Part shown: piece by piece, positions 1 to 5,219 of the stretch
Numbering within the stretch: position 1 is the first letter of the stretch
Layout of the letters: every line of letters begins with the position of its first letter
Assembly (NCBI GenBank): GCA_937928295.1
Contig: CALEYY010000266.1
Span: 1 to 5,219, forward strand
Reading direction: 5' to 3'
Length of the DNA stretch: 5,219 nt
Source: an uncultured Moraxellaceae bacterium
GTDB taxonomy: Bacteria; Pseudomonadota; Gammaproteobacteria; Pseudomonadales; Moraxellaceae
Translations under genes and position numbers: made by a program
The notes under the pieces: model-generated
The model's database searches: none
What the model was told of the DNA's origin: nothing
What the model saw: the letters and a program-made list of their open reading frames with translations, nothing else

Positions 1-2
1 TG

Positions 3-235
3 AAAGACAGCGCGGGCAACACCAGCGCCATCACATCCATCGCAGTGGCCAACAACCCGCTGTATTTGGTCGACACCACAGCGCCCAGCGTGAGGTCGAT
101 CACCTTGAGCGACAACGCGCTGATCAGCAGCGAAAGCGCCACGCTGACCGTGAGCTTCAACGAGCCGGTAACCGGCTTCGACAACAGCGACCTGCGCGTG
201 CCCAACGGAACACTCAGCCCGGTGGCCAGCAGCGC
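3..235 (+). CDS. Ig-like repeat fragment of a large surface/adhesin protein (partial, both ends)
   Basis: The frame is open from base 3 with no start in the window. It encodes the end of one Ig-like domain (KDSAGNTSA), a linker containing VDTTAPSV, and the first half of a second domain with SITLSDNALISSESATLTVSF, NEPVTGFDNSDL and NGTLSPV. These are hallmarks of bacterial Ig-like repeats found in very long secreted adhesins and biofilm proteins. Family knowledge would predict continuation with a short turn and a TWT-like strand. Instead, after VASS (about base 234) the frame becomes Arg- and Ala-rich low-quality sequence up to a stop at 377, because it is then reading antisense to an AraC-type gene. 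The likely role is cell-surface adhesion; the exact Ig-like subfamily cannot be fixed from one and a half repeats. The GTG at 45 is internal, not a real start. Confidence 0.75.
218..235. other. Chimeric junction, left (Ig-like protein / AraC-type regulator)
   Basis: Plus-strand reading gives a credible Ig-like domain up to about base 234. Minus-strand reading gives a credible AraC N-terminal domain down to about base 218 (TALLATG is still plausible for that family). Both genes are cut here and neither continues beyond. The overlapping zone could be sequence common to both parents, a short microhomology. No terminal inverted repeat, target duplication or transposase is seen. An assembly or amplification chimera is the preferred reading. 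Confidence 0.65.
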
Positions 236-433
236 CGTGAGAAAGCGCAGAAAGGCAGCCAGGCTGATACGTGCACCGGGCGTGGCCAACTGTGCCGCGT
301 CAATGCCGCTGGCGGCGAGCAGCGTTGCTGTATCCAGCCCGCGTGCCTCGGCCAGCGCGAGGTATTGCGCTGGATAGGTCACCGGCGTGTTGGGCTGTTC
401 GGCCCAGGCGGGATAGTCTGTTGCGGCACGCAT
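236..433 (-). CDS. AraC-family transcriptional regulator, N-terminal fragment (3' truncated)
   Basis: Reading the minus strand from an ATG at 433 gives about 66 residues beginning MRAATDYPAWAEQ. They include PVTYPAQYLALAEARGLD (about residues 18-35), TLLAASGIDAAQL and ARISLAAFLRFL. This resembles the start of the N-terminal 'arabinose-binding-like' domain of OruR/ArgR-type AraC regulators, which are about 330 residues long and carry two C-terminal helix-turn-helix motifs. Those motifs are missing because the gene is cut at the junction near 218-235. The ATG has no strong Shine-Dalgarno; an in-frame GTG lies about 45 bases upstream, so the start is uncertain. The gene is divergent from the diiron protein gene, the usual layout for an AraC activator and its target. 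Being short, it is supported only by recognised sequence pattern. Confidence 0.68.
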
Positions 434-541
434 GCAGTGGTCACCAATGACAAGCAGATTGTCCGCGCAGCATCTCACGAGGCTTCTGATCGTGCCAGTA
501 CTCTACAGTCACATTATTTGTTCCTGCTTCAGGAGTTTGCC
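434..541. promoter_or_regulatory. Divergent intergenic region between AraC-type fragment and diiron protein gene
   Basis: These 108 bases separate two divergently read genes and so should hold both promoters and probably the AraC operator. An AT-rich patch (acattatttg, 511-520) lies 22-31 bases upstream of the diiron gene start and could include a -10 element, but there is no matching -35 box at standard spacing. AGGAG at 531-535 is the ribosome-binding site of the downstream gene. No clear operator repeat was found. Confidence 0.4.
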
Positions 542-1405
542 ATGACCGCCGCCGCCCGTATCCCTCAATATAACAACGGCCAGCTTGCCGACAAGCCGCG
601 TCACGACCTCAAGGTCAGGCACATGGATTTCAGCTTTGACCAGAGCATCCCGACCTGGTGGTACGACAACGATCCGTTCAAGACGCTCTTGCTCAGCGCT
701 CTCTCTGGCGGTTTCCCGGAGGGCGAACGTTTCTTCATCGAGTCAGTGCGCCACTACCGCGACCGCATTACCGACCCGGTGTTGCAAGAGGCGATCCGCG
801 CCTTCATCGGTCAGGAGGGGCATCACTCGCGTGAACACAAGTCGCTGAATGACTTCTTCGTGGCGCGCGGCTTGCCGGTGGATGTGATTGACCGCAATGT
901 CGGTGCGTTCATGCGCTGGATGCGCAAGAACCTGTCGCCCGAGCGCCAGCTCGCACACACCGTGGCGGTCGAGCACTTCACGGCCATTCTGTCGGAGGGT
1001 TTCATGCTTGACGAGGCCGAGCTGGGCAAGATGGATGAGCGCATGGCGAAGATCTGGGCCTGGCATGCGGTCGAGGAGACCGAGCACAAGGCGGTCGCGT
1101 TTGATGTGTACAAGGCCACGGTCAATAACGAGTGGATTCGCCTGTCTGAGATGGCGCTGGTGACGCTGCTGTTTGGCGGCTTCACGGCGGTTGACCAGTT
1201 CCGTCTGTTGCGCAGCGTCGGCAAGGCCGGCGATCTGAAGATGTGGCTGCGCGGCATGAACGAGATGTGGGGCGTTCCCGGTCGCTTCCGCAAGATGATC
1301 CCGGCCTATCTCGACTTCTATCGCCGCGACTTTCACCCCAGCCAGCATGATGCCGGCGAGCAGCTGGCGCGCGTCAAGGCGCGTTACTTGGGCGACAAAG
1401 CCTGA
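542..1405 (+). CDS. Ferritin-like diiron protein, 'metal-dependent hydrolase' family
   Basis: This 287-residue protein resembles the predicted metal-dependent hydrolase family (Metal_hydrol, PF10118), whose members have a ferritin-like four-helix fold. Candidate metal ligands are spaced as expected: E62 in PEGERFF, E92/H95 in FIGQEGHHSREH (89-99), E144-H145 in VAVEHFTAILSE, and E178/E179, E181 and H182 in WHAVEETEHKAVAFDVY (174-190). No signal peptide is seen, so it is probably cytoplasmic, though the helix near SEMALVTLLFGGF (202-214) is hydrophobic. The ATG at 542 is chosen because AGGAG ends 6 bases before it; the frame extends upstream to 365, but that part runs through the divergent promoter and antisense to the AraC-type gene. 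Homologues often sit beside AraC regulators and lipid or hydrocarbon genes. The actual reaction is unknown; 'hydrolase' is a family label and an oxidative role is equally possible. Confidence 0.85.
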   Translation: MTAAARIPQYNNGQLADKPRHDLKVRHMDFSFDQSIPTWWYDNDPFKTLLLSALSGGFPEGERFFIESVRHYRDRITDPVLQEAIRAFIGQEGHHSREHKSLNDFFVARGLPVDVIDRNVGAFMRWMRKNLSPERQLAHTVAVEHFTAILSEGFMLDEAELGKMDERMAKIWAWHAVEETEHKAVAFDVYKATVNNEWIRLSEMALVTLLFGGFTAVDQFRLLRSVGKAGDLKMWLRGMNEMWGVPGRFRKMIPAYLDFYRRDFHPSQHDAGEQLARVKARYLGDKA

Positions 1406-1438
1406 TTTTTCAGAGCCTGAGTTTGCCGGGCCGGATGC

Positions 1439-1768
1439 TCACGCCACGGCCCGTTGCAACGCCTCCTGCGCCAGCAGATTGATGCTTTTGCCCTGAGCCT
1501 GCGCTATCAGCGCCAGCCGCTCATGCAGGGCGGGCGGGATGCGCAGGTTGAACTTGCCGGAATACAGCTTGCGTGGCGGCAAGCCTTGCTCGCGGCATAT
1601 GGCCAGATACACATCCAGCGATTGACGAAACTCGGCGCGCAGCTCGGCCGGGTTTTGTCCGTAGAAATCAGCGCCGCCATTCAGGCCGAGTATCTCGCCG
1701 CGAAAGCGGTCCTGCTCGGAATCGTACTCAACGCGGGCGTGATAGCCATCCAGGATCATCGTGTTCAT
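1439..1768 (-). CDS. hicB: HicB-type antitoxin with C-terminal ribbon-helix-helix
   Basis: This is a 109-residue HicB-family antitoxin. The N-terminal part (about residues 8-62: YHARVEYDSEQDRFRGEI, then GGADFYG, then AELRAEFRQSLDVYLAICRE) matches the partial RNase H-like fold that binds and neutralises HicA. The C-terminal part (about 73-104: FNLRIPPALHERLALIA, GKSINLLAQEAL) is a ribbon-helix-helix that should bind the operon's operator. Its ATG overlaps the hicA stop codon as ATGA (1765-1768), and a GAGGT Shine-Dalgarno (minus strand of 1775-1779) lies 6 bases upstream inside hicA, so translation is probably coupled. It converges on the diiron gene with only 33 bases between the stop codons. 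The gene appears intact, and its length is normal for HicB proteins with this domain order. Confidence 0.88.
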   Translation of the reverse strand: MNTMILDGYHARVEYDSEQDRFRGEILGLNGGADFYGQNPAELRAEFRQSLDVYLAICREQGLPPRKLYSGKFNLRIPPALHERLALIAQAQGKSINLLAQEALQRAVA

Positions 1769-2019
1769 GGTCTCACCTCATGTTGCTCTAGCCATCGTCG
1801 AATACTGGCGACAGCACCTTTGTCGGTTTGCGGGCCAGGATGCGGGCGGTGAAAGACGCGCACTTCGCCGAACAGAATGACGGCGACACGACTGCCTTCG
1901 CGCTCGCTGATTTCGGCGCCCAGCTCGTTGAACAGGGCTTCGATATCACGCCAAGCCAGATTGGCGCTGGCCGGACGAACAAAGATCGTCTCCAGCGTTT
2001 TCTGATGTTGGCGTCTCAT
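1765..2019 (-). CDS. hicA: HicA-family toxin (putative mRNA interferase)
   Basis: This is an 84-residue protein in the toxin-first position of a HicAB pair. HicA toxins have a small double-stranded-RNA-binding-like fold and cleave mRNA. Matching elements are WRDIEALFNELGAEISER (23-40), EGSRVAVILFGEVRVFHRPH (41-60) and DKGAVASIRRWLEQH (66-80), the usual helix, strands, C-terminal helix order. Classical HicA has a catalytic histidine in a GSHH-like motif; here the position reads GSRV, and the nearest histidines are H57 and H60 in FHRPHP. I recall related proteins sharing this GSRVAV version, so it may be a subfamily trait rather than decay. The ATG at 2019 gives the family-like start; it has no good Shine-Dalgarno and the predicted leader is very short. 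An alternative internal start would remove the first helix region. Confidence 0.85.
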   Translation of the reverse strand: MRRQHQKTLETIFVRPASANLAWRDIEALFNELGAEISEREGSRVAVILFGEVRVFHRPHPGPQTDKGAVASIRRWLEQHEVRP

Positions 2020-2027
2020 GGCGTTTC

Positions 2028-2046
2028 AGTACCGAATTTTGGTACT
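2028..2046. promoter_or_regulatory. Near-palindromic operator upstream of hicA
   Basis: The 19-base element has perfect 6-base arms, AGTACC (2028-2033) and GGTACT (2041-2046). Its centre GAATTTT is also symmetric except for one pair, so 18 of 19 positions fit a palindrome centred on 2037 with a single mismatched pair. It ends 8 bases from the hicA start codon and overlaps the best promoter candidate. That is where HicB-type ribbon-helix-helix antitoxins are expected to bind for autorepression. The symmetry is seen directly; the binding protein is inferred. Confidence 0.65.
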
Positions 2047-2065
2047 AATTCGTGGCGGGAGTCAA
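2036..2065 (-). promoter_or_regulatory. Candidate sigma70 promoter of hicAB
   Basis: On the minus strand, TTGACT (2065-2060) is a good -35 match. It is followed after 18 bases by CAAAAT (2041-2036), a 4-of-6 match to the -10 box. The -10 falls inside the palindrome, so a bound repressor would block polymerase. Predicted initiation near 2029 would leave only about 10 bases before the hicA ATG. The weak -10 keeps confidence modest. Confidence 0.45.
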
Positions 2066-2161
2066 TAGCTTTGAAGGGCATGAGCATATGCATCGTCCTT
2101 GATGCTTGTGGTGGTGCTGAAAGGCTAGACCATGCTTAGCGTTTTCGCGACGGCAATCCCG
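2066..2161. other. Intergenic spacer between hicAB promoter and thioesterase operon 3' end
   Basis: No coding sequence is supported here. It contains an 8-base palindrome gcatatgc (2084-2091) of a size expected by chance. A small 5-bp hairpin (arms 2149-2153 and 2159-2163) touches the thioesterase stop codon but lacks a U-run, so I do not call a terminator. Confidence 0.4.
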
Positions 2162-2563
2162 TCAATCCAGCAAAAAGTGCGCGCGCGCCACCGCCACCGG
2201 CTTGTCCGGCGATTCCTGCCAGACCGAGACCTGCACATTGGCGATCTGCTGGCCGTGCTTGGTCACGCTGCACGCGGCGTGCAGTTCGCGCGCCAGGCCG
2301 GGGCGCAGGTAGTCGATGGAGAAATCCACCGTGCGTGGCACCGTGTTGCTTTCGCGCACCCACAGCAGGTGCATGATCGCGACCATCTCCATGAAGCCGC
2401 CAATCAGGCCGCCATGCAGTGCCGGCAGCTGATCGTTGCCGATGTTGTCGGGGTGGAATGGCAGCGAGAAGCGCAGTTCGCCATCCACCTCGGTGAGCTG
2501 CATGCCGATCTGGCGGGCGTAGGGCGAGTAATCCAGCAGGTTATCCACGGTAAGGGTGCTCAT
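2162..2563 (-). CDS. PaaI-type hotdog thioesterase, second gene of pair
   Basis: This 133-residue single hotdog domain of the PaaI/4HBT thioesterase superfamily presumably hydrolyses acyl- or aryl-CoA thioesters in the cytoplasm. The central-helix motif reads LHGGLIGGFMEM (49-60), with H50-G51-G52 and an acidic residue E59 where most PaaI enzymes have Asp. The later strand VDFSIDYLRPGLA (79-91) is typical of the family. Its ATG at 2563 overlaps the preceding stop codon as ATGA (2560-2563), and GGAG (2574-2571, minus strand) lies 7 bases upstream. This start is preferred over a longer in-frame extension that would run antiparallel-shifted through the neighbouring gene. It is co-transcribed with the upstream paralogue, so the pair may form a heteromer or act on successive substrates. 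The substrate is unknown. Confidence 0.87.
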   Translation of the reverse strand: MSTLTVDNLLDYSPYARQIGMQLTEVDGELRFSLPFHPDNIGNDQLPALHGGLIGGFMEMVAIMHLLWVRESNTVPRTVDFSIDYLRPGLARELHAACSVTKHGQQIANVQVSVWQESPDKPVAVARAHFLLD

Positions 2564-3039
2564 GCCTGCGCTCCGGTAATAACGGCTTCGCCTTTGTGGC
2601 TCTTGCGCCGCATGAAGGTGGCCACGCCATAGGCGACCGGTTGCGGGTTGCCGTCTTGATACGCGGTGGCGCGGGTGAAGGCGATTTCGCGGCCCATGCG
2701 ATAGCACTCGGCCGTGCAGTACACCTTCAGTCCGGGCGTGGCCGGGCGCAGGTAGTCGATGCGCAGGTCCAGCGTTGGGTAGCCACTGATTTCTTCCAGC
2801 AGCGAGAAAATGCTCAGCGCGCTGGTGTTGTCGATCAGCGTGGTGATGACACCGCCGTGCAGCACGCCGGTGCGGGTGTCGCCGATCAGGCGCTCCTGAT
2901 ACGGCAGGCACATGGTGGCGCGGCCGCGTTCGGCCTGCACGAATTCGATCTGCAGGATGCGGCTGTGCGGAATCTTGCACAGCCACTGCGCGACCTCGTT
3001 GAAAAGCGCAGGGTTTCTTACGGGCAGGGGCAGACTCAT
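2560..3039 (-). CDS. PaaI-type hotdog thioesterase, first gene of pair
   Basis: This 159-residue hotdog thioesterase has a PaaI-like active-site segment, VLHGGVITTLIDNTSALS (59-76), with H61-G62-G63 and the catalytic-type Asp at D70. A family-typical strand follows, LDLRIDYLRPATPG (80-93). The extra N-terminal helix (about residues 8-23) is common in PaaI proteins. The start at 3039 (MSLPLP) is chosen over an ATG at 3057 because GGAG (3048-3045, minus strand) sits 5 bases before it and the upstream ATG has no such site. It is the first gene of a two-gene operon and diverges from the P450 gene across 102 bases, which suggests shared control. The expected role is hydrolysis of a CoA thioester, possibly of the P450 pathway; the substrate cannot be read from sequence. 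Confidence 0.87.
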   Translation of the reverse strand: MSLPLPVRNPALFNEVAQWLCKIPHSRILQIEFVQAERGRATMCLPYQERLIGDTRTGVLHGGVITTLIDNTSALSIFSLLEEISGYPTLDLRIDYLRPATPGLKVYCTAECYRMGREIAFTRATAYQDGNPQPVAYGVATFMRRKSHKGEAVITGAQA

Positions 3040-3141
3040 GTCATCTCCACATTTCATTCAAGGCCGCCATGATAAAGCGTGCGCTGCCATTTTCTCCGCT
3101 ATTATCGCGCCATTCAGAAATACAGAACTGAGGAGTCACGC
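3040..3141. promoter_or_regulatory. Divergent intergenic region between thioesterase operon and P450 gene
   Basis: These 102 bases should contain promoters for both directions. TATTAT at 3100-3105 (+) is a reasonable -10 for the P450 gene, 36 bases before its ATG, but no -35 match lies at standard spacing. TATCAT (3074-3069, minus) could be a -10 for the thioesterases, again without a clear -35. Missing -35 boxes would fit activator-dependent promoters. AGGAG at 3131-3135 is the P450 ribosome-binding site. Confidence 0.4.
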
Positions 3142-4482
3142 ATGCCTGCCTTGTCGTCAGATCATCGGAAAAGAGCCTTGTTGCAGGCGTTGCCACAGTC
3201 GCCGGGCTTGCCGCTGCTGGGCAATACGCTGGCCTCTTTGCGAGACCCCGGCGGCTTGATGTTGCAGCTGGCGACGACGCTCGGCCCGGTGGTGCGCACG
3301 CGCTTTTTCGGTGAAGACACCGTGGTGCTGCTCGGTCCCGAGGCCAATCAGCAGGTCTTTCGCAACGAGGGCGATACCTTTTCCAGCGCGCAAGGTTGGG
3401 CGTTCTATATTGGCCGCTTCTTTCATCGCGGGCTCATGCTGCTCGACTTCGATGAGCATCGCTTTCATCGCGGCATCATGCAGGGCGCTTTCAAGAAGCC
3501 GTATCTGGTGCAGTACCTGGCGGGCATGAATCCGGTCATCGCGCGGGGTTTGAAGCGCTGGCGGCCCAGTTCGCGCTTCATGGTGTATCCGCAGCTGAAG
3601 CAGCTGACGCTGGATATTGCCACCGAGGTGTTCATGGGCGAGCAGCTCGGGCCGGAGGCGGATCGCATCAATCGCGCTTTTGTGGATTGCGTGCTGGCGG
3701 GGTCGGCGGTGGTGCGCTATCCGGTGCCGGGCCTGCGCTGGCAGCGCGGTATTGCGGGACGGCAAGTGCTGGAGGCGTTCTTTCGCGAGCGTATCGCCAG
3801 CAAGCGCGCGCAACCGGGCGATGACCTGTTCTCGCGCCTGTGCCAGGCCGAGGACGAGCAGGGCCAGCGCTTTTCCGATGATGATGTGGTCAATCACATG
3901 ATCTTTCTGATGATGGCGGCGCACGACACCACCACCATCACGCTGTCGTCGGTGATGTATTTTCTGGCGCGGCATCCCGAATGGCAGGCGCGGGTGCGCG
4001 AAGAGGCGCTGAGCATCGGCCGTGATGCCTTGCAGCATGAAGATCTGGCGAAGCTGACGGTGATGGATCAGGTCATGAAGGAGAGCCTGCGCCTGATCTC
4101 GCCGGTGCATGTGCTGCCGCGACGCACCGTCAAGGAGGTCGAGGTGGCGGGGCATGTGTTGCCGGCGGATACGGCCATTGTCATCGCGCCGCTGGCGACG
4201 CATCACATGACATCCTGGTGGACAGCGCCCGAGCATTTTGATCCGGAGCGTTTCAGCGCCGAGCGTCAGGAGCACAAGCGTCATCCGGGCCAGTTTGTGC
4301 CCTTTGGCGGCGGCGCGCACATGTGCATCGGCCTGCATTTTGGCGACATGGAAGTGAAGGCGCTGCTGCATCAGCTGGTGTTGCAGTTTGCCTGGCAGGT
4401 GCCGGCGAATTACACGATGGCGGTGAACTTCACCAGCCTGCCGCGCCCGTCGGATCATCTGCCGGTGACGCTGACGCGGATT
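3142..4482 (+). CDS. Cytochrome P450, soluble bacterial type (native stop lost at junction)
   Basis: About 447 residues carry all P450 landmarks in order: proline-rich SPGLPLLGN (20-28), I-helix MMAAHDTTT (257-265) with the acid/threonine pair D262-T263, ExxR at E314-R317 (KESLRL), PERF (368-371), and heme loop FVPFGGGAHMCIG (385-397) with ligand C395. There is no N-terminal membrane anchor, so it is cytoplasmic and needs ferredoxin/reductase partners not present here. ATG 3142 has AGGAG 6 bases upstream. The heme loop followed by LHFGDMEVKALL reminds me of CYP51/CYP120-like bacterial enzymes, but I cannot assign a family. It likely hydroxylates a hydrophobic substrate. The coding sequence reaches the usual C-terminal LPVTLTRI and then, with no stop, enters an RND transporter frame. 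Only the last few residues can be missing, so the enzyme is essentially complete. Confidence 0.93.
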
Positions 4483-4491
4483 GCGGCGTTC
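4471..4491. other. Chimeric junction, right (P450 C-terminus / RND permease interior)
   Basis: The P450 reads naturally to VTLTRI (ending 4482), and from AAFSPLLFWPG (4483 on) the frame reads as RND permease. RND proteins commonly have a TLTTIAAF-like stretch before PLLFW, so the DNA encoding TLTRIAAF may be similar in both parents. That would explain an in-frame switch at a short microhomology. No insertion sequence or repeat is visible. An assembly or amplification chimera is favoured over a real fusion gene. Confidence 0.7.
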
Positions 4492-5219
4492 TCGCCCTTG
4501 CTGTTCTGGCCCGGAATCGTCGGCGAGTTCATGAAATACATGCCGATCACGCTGATCGTCACGCTGTCGGCATCCTTGGTCTATGCGCTGATCTTCGTGC
4601 CGACGCTGGGCGCGCTGATCGCCAAGCCGTTCAAGGAACCGCCCCACGCCAAGGACGGCGCCTATATGTGGATCGTCGGCCGCGCCGTGCGCCATCCCTT
4701 CAGCGTGCTGGTGCTGGCCACGGGGCTTCTGGTCGCGGTGCCCTATGGCTATGGCAAATATGGCTCGGGCGTTGAATTCTTCCCCAATGTCGAACCGGAA
4801 TACGGGCTGCTTTACGTCAAGGCGCGGGGCAACCTGTCGATCGAGGAAAAGGACGCGCTGGTCAAACAGGCCGAAGAGCGCATCCTTGGCTGGCCGGGGA
4901 TCGAGACGGTCTACACCCGTTCCGGCAAGGCCGGGGGCGCGGGCAACAGCGTTGCAGCCGACGTGATCGGCGTGATCCAGTACGAATTCGTCGATTGGCG
5001 CGAGCGCAAGGAGGCCAATGCCATTCTGGCCGATCTGCGCAAGGCGATGGTCGGCATCCCCGGTGTGGACATCGAGGTTTCGGTGCCGCAGGCCGGTCCG
5101 CCCACGGGCAAGGCCATCCAGATCCAGCTTTCGGCGGCGGACCCTGCGGGGCTGAACGATGCCGCCCGCGCGGTGGCCGACAAGCTGCGCGCGGTGGATG
5201 CGGTGATCGACGTGGACAG
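4483..5219 (+). CDS. RND-family efflux transporter permease, internal fragment
   Basis: About 245 residues come from the middle of an AcrB-like resistance-nodulation-division permease, an inner-membrane proton-driven pump normally about 1000-1100 residues long. PLLFWPGIVGEFMKYMP leads into a transmembrane helix (about 4546-4623, VTLSASLVYALIFVPTLGAL). A cytoplasmic linker with HAKDGAYMW follows, then the helix opening the second half (about 4699-4755, FSVLVLATGLLVAVPYGYG). The second periplasmic loop, beginning FFPNVEPEYG, runs off the window end. The proton-relay residues of TM4 and TM10 lie outside the fragment. No own start codon, ribosome-binding site or partner genes are present. Codon use (many ATC, GTC, GGG, AAG) and wording look alphaproteobacterial, unlike the upstream genes. 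The frame is open to the last base. Confidence 0.9.

Noticed and set aside
235..377. C-terminal tail of the Ig-like reading frame
   Set aside because: The composition is antisense-like and the opposite strand encodes a recognisable AraC N-terminus, so the tail is an artefact of the junction.
365..541. N-terminal extension of the diiron protein from a start at 365
   Set aside because: It would overlap the AraC-type gene and the whole divergent promoter region. The ATG at 542 has a good AGGAG and gives the family-like start.
743..1348. A 201-codon open frame antisense to the diiron protein gene
   Set aside because: It is a shadow of a strongly supported gene, with no domain or ribosome-binding site.
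1406..1441. Possible bidirectional terminator between the diiron gene and hicB (GAGC at 1413-1416 with GCTC at 1437-1440)
   Set aside because: The arms are only 4 bases with a 20-base loop, and the T-run on the plus strand lies before, not after, the hairpin.
2139..2163. Possible terminator after the thioesterase operon (GACGG/CCGTC hairpin followed by GCGAAAACGC)
   Set aside because: The stem is only 5 bp, overlaps the stop codon and is not followed by a U-run.
2564..2986. N-terminal extension of the second thioesterase up to 2986
   Set aside because: It overlaps the first thioesterase in another frame and has no domain of its own. The ATGA overlap with GGAG upstream at 2563 is the convincing start.
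3157..4695. A 512-codon open frame antisense to the P450 and the RND junction
   Set aside because: It lies opposite an unmistakable P450, is rich in His, Arg and Gln as expected of antisense GC-rich DNA, has no recognisable domain, and crosses the chimeric junction.
1..5219. CRISPR arrays, tRNA or rRNA genes, insertion sequences, attachment sites, phage genes
   Set aside because: No repeated spacers, tRNA-like folds, transposase or integrase motifs, or terminal repeats were recognised on either strand.

Overview
The window reads as one coherent 4.2 kb bacterial segment (about 225 to 4480) with unrelated gene fragments at both ends. It is GC-rich, densely coded, and has Shine-Dalgarno sequences and ATGA overlaps. 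The central gene set is a ferritin-like 'metal-dependent hydrolase', a soluble cytochrome P450, paired PaaI-type thioesterases and a HicAB module. This suggests a Gammaproteobacterium, perhaps a degrader of hydrophobic compounds; that placement is inference, since no ribosomal or phylogenetic marker is present. The right-hand RND fragment looks alphaproteobacterial, also by inference.

Layout: 3-235 (+) is a piece of a repetitive Ig-like surface protein, open at its left end. It breaks near 218-235 into the N-terminal part of an AraC-family regulator on the minus strand (433 down to about 236). A 108 bp divergent region leads to a ferritin-like diiron protein (542-1405, +). Converging on it is a toxin-antitoxin operon on the minus strand, hicA (2019-1765) then hicB (1768-1439), with a near-palindromic operator and a candidate promoter just upstream of hicA. 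After 142 bp comes a two-gene minus-strand operon of hotdog thioesterases (3039-2560, then 2563-2162). Across a 102 bp divergent region lies a complete-looking cytochrome P450 from 3142 (+). At its extreme C-terminus, around 4471-4491, the frame runs without a stop into the middle of an RND efflux pump permease, which stays open to the end of the window.

How the genes could work together: the P450 could oxidise a hydrophobic substrate, the thioesterases could cleave CoA-thioester intermediates, and the diiron protein could supply a second oxidative or hydrolytic step under the AraC regulator. Only adjacency and divergent arrangement support this. HicAB looks like an independent stability or stress module. 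No redox partner for the P450 is present.

The main caution is that both ends are chimeric: four genes are cut at two points with no mobile element, and the partners appear to share short stretches of sequence there. A false join in assembly or amplification explains this better than biology does. I do not see convincing evidence for a new molecular system.
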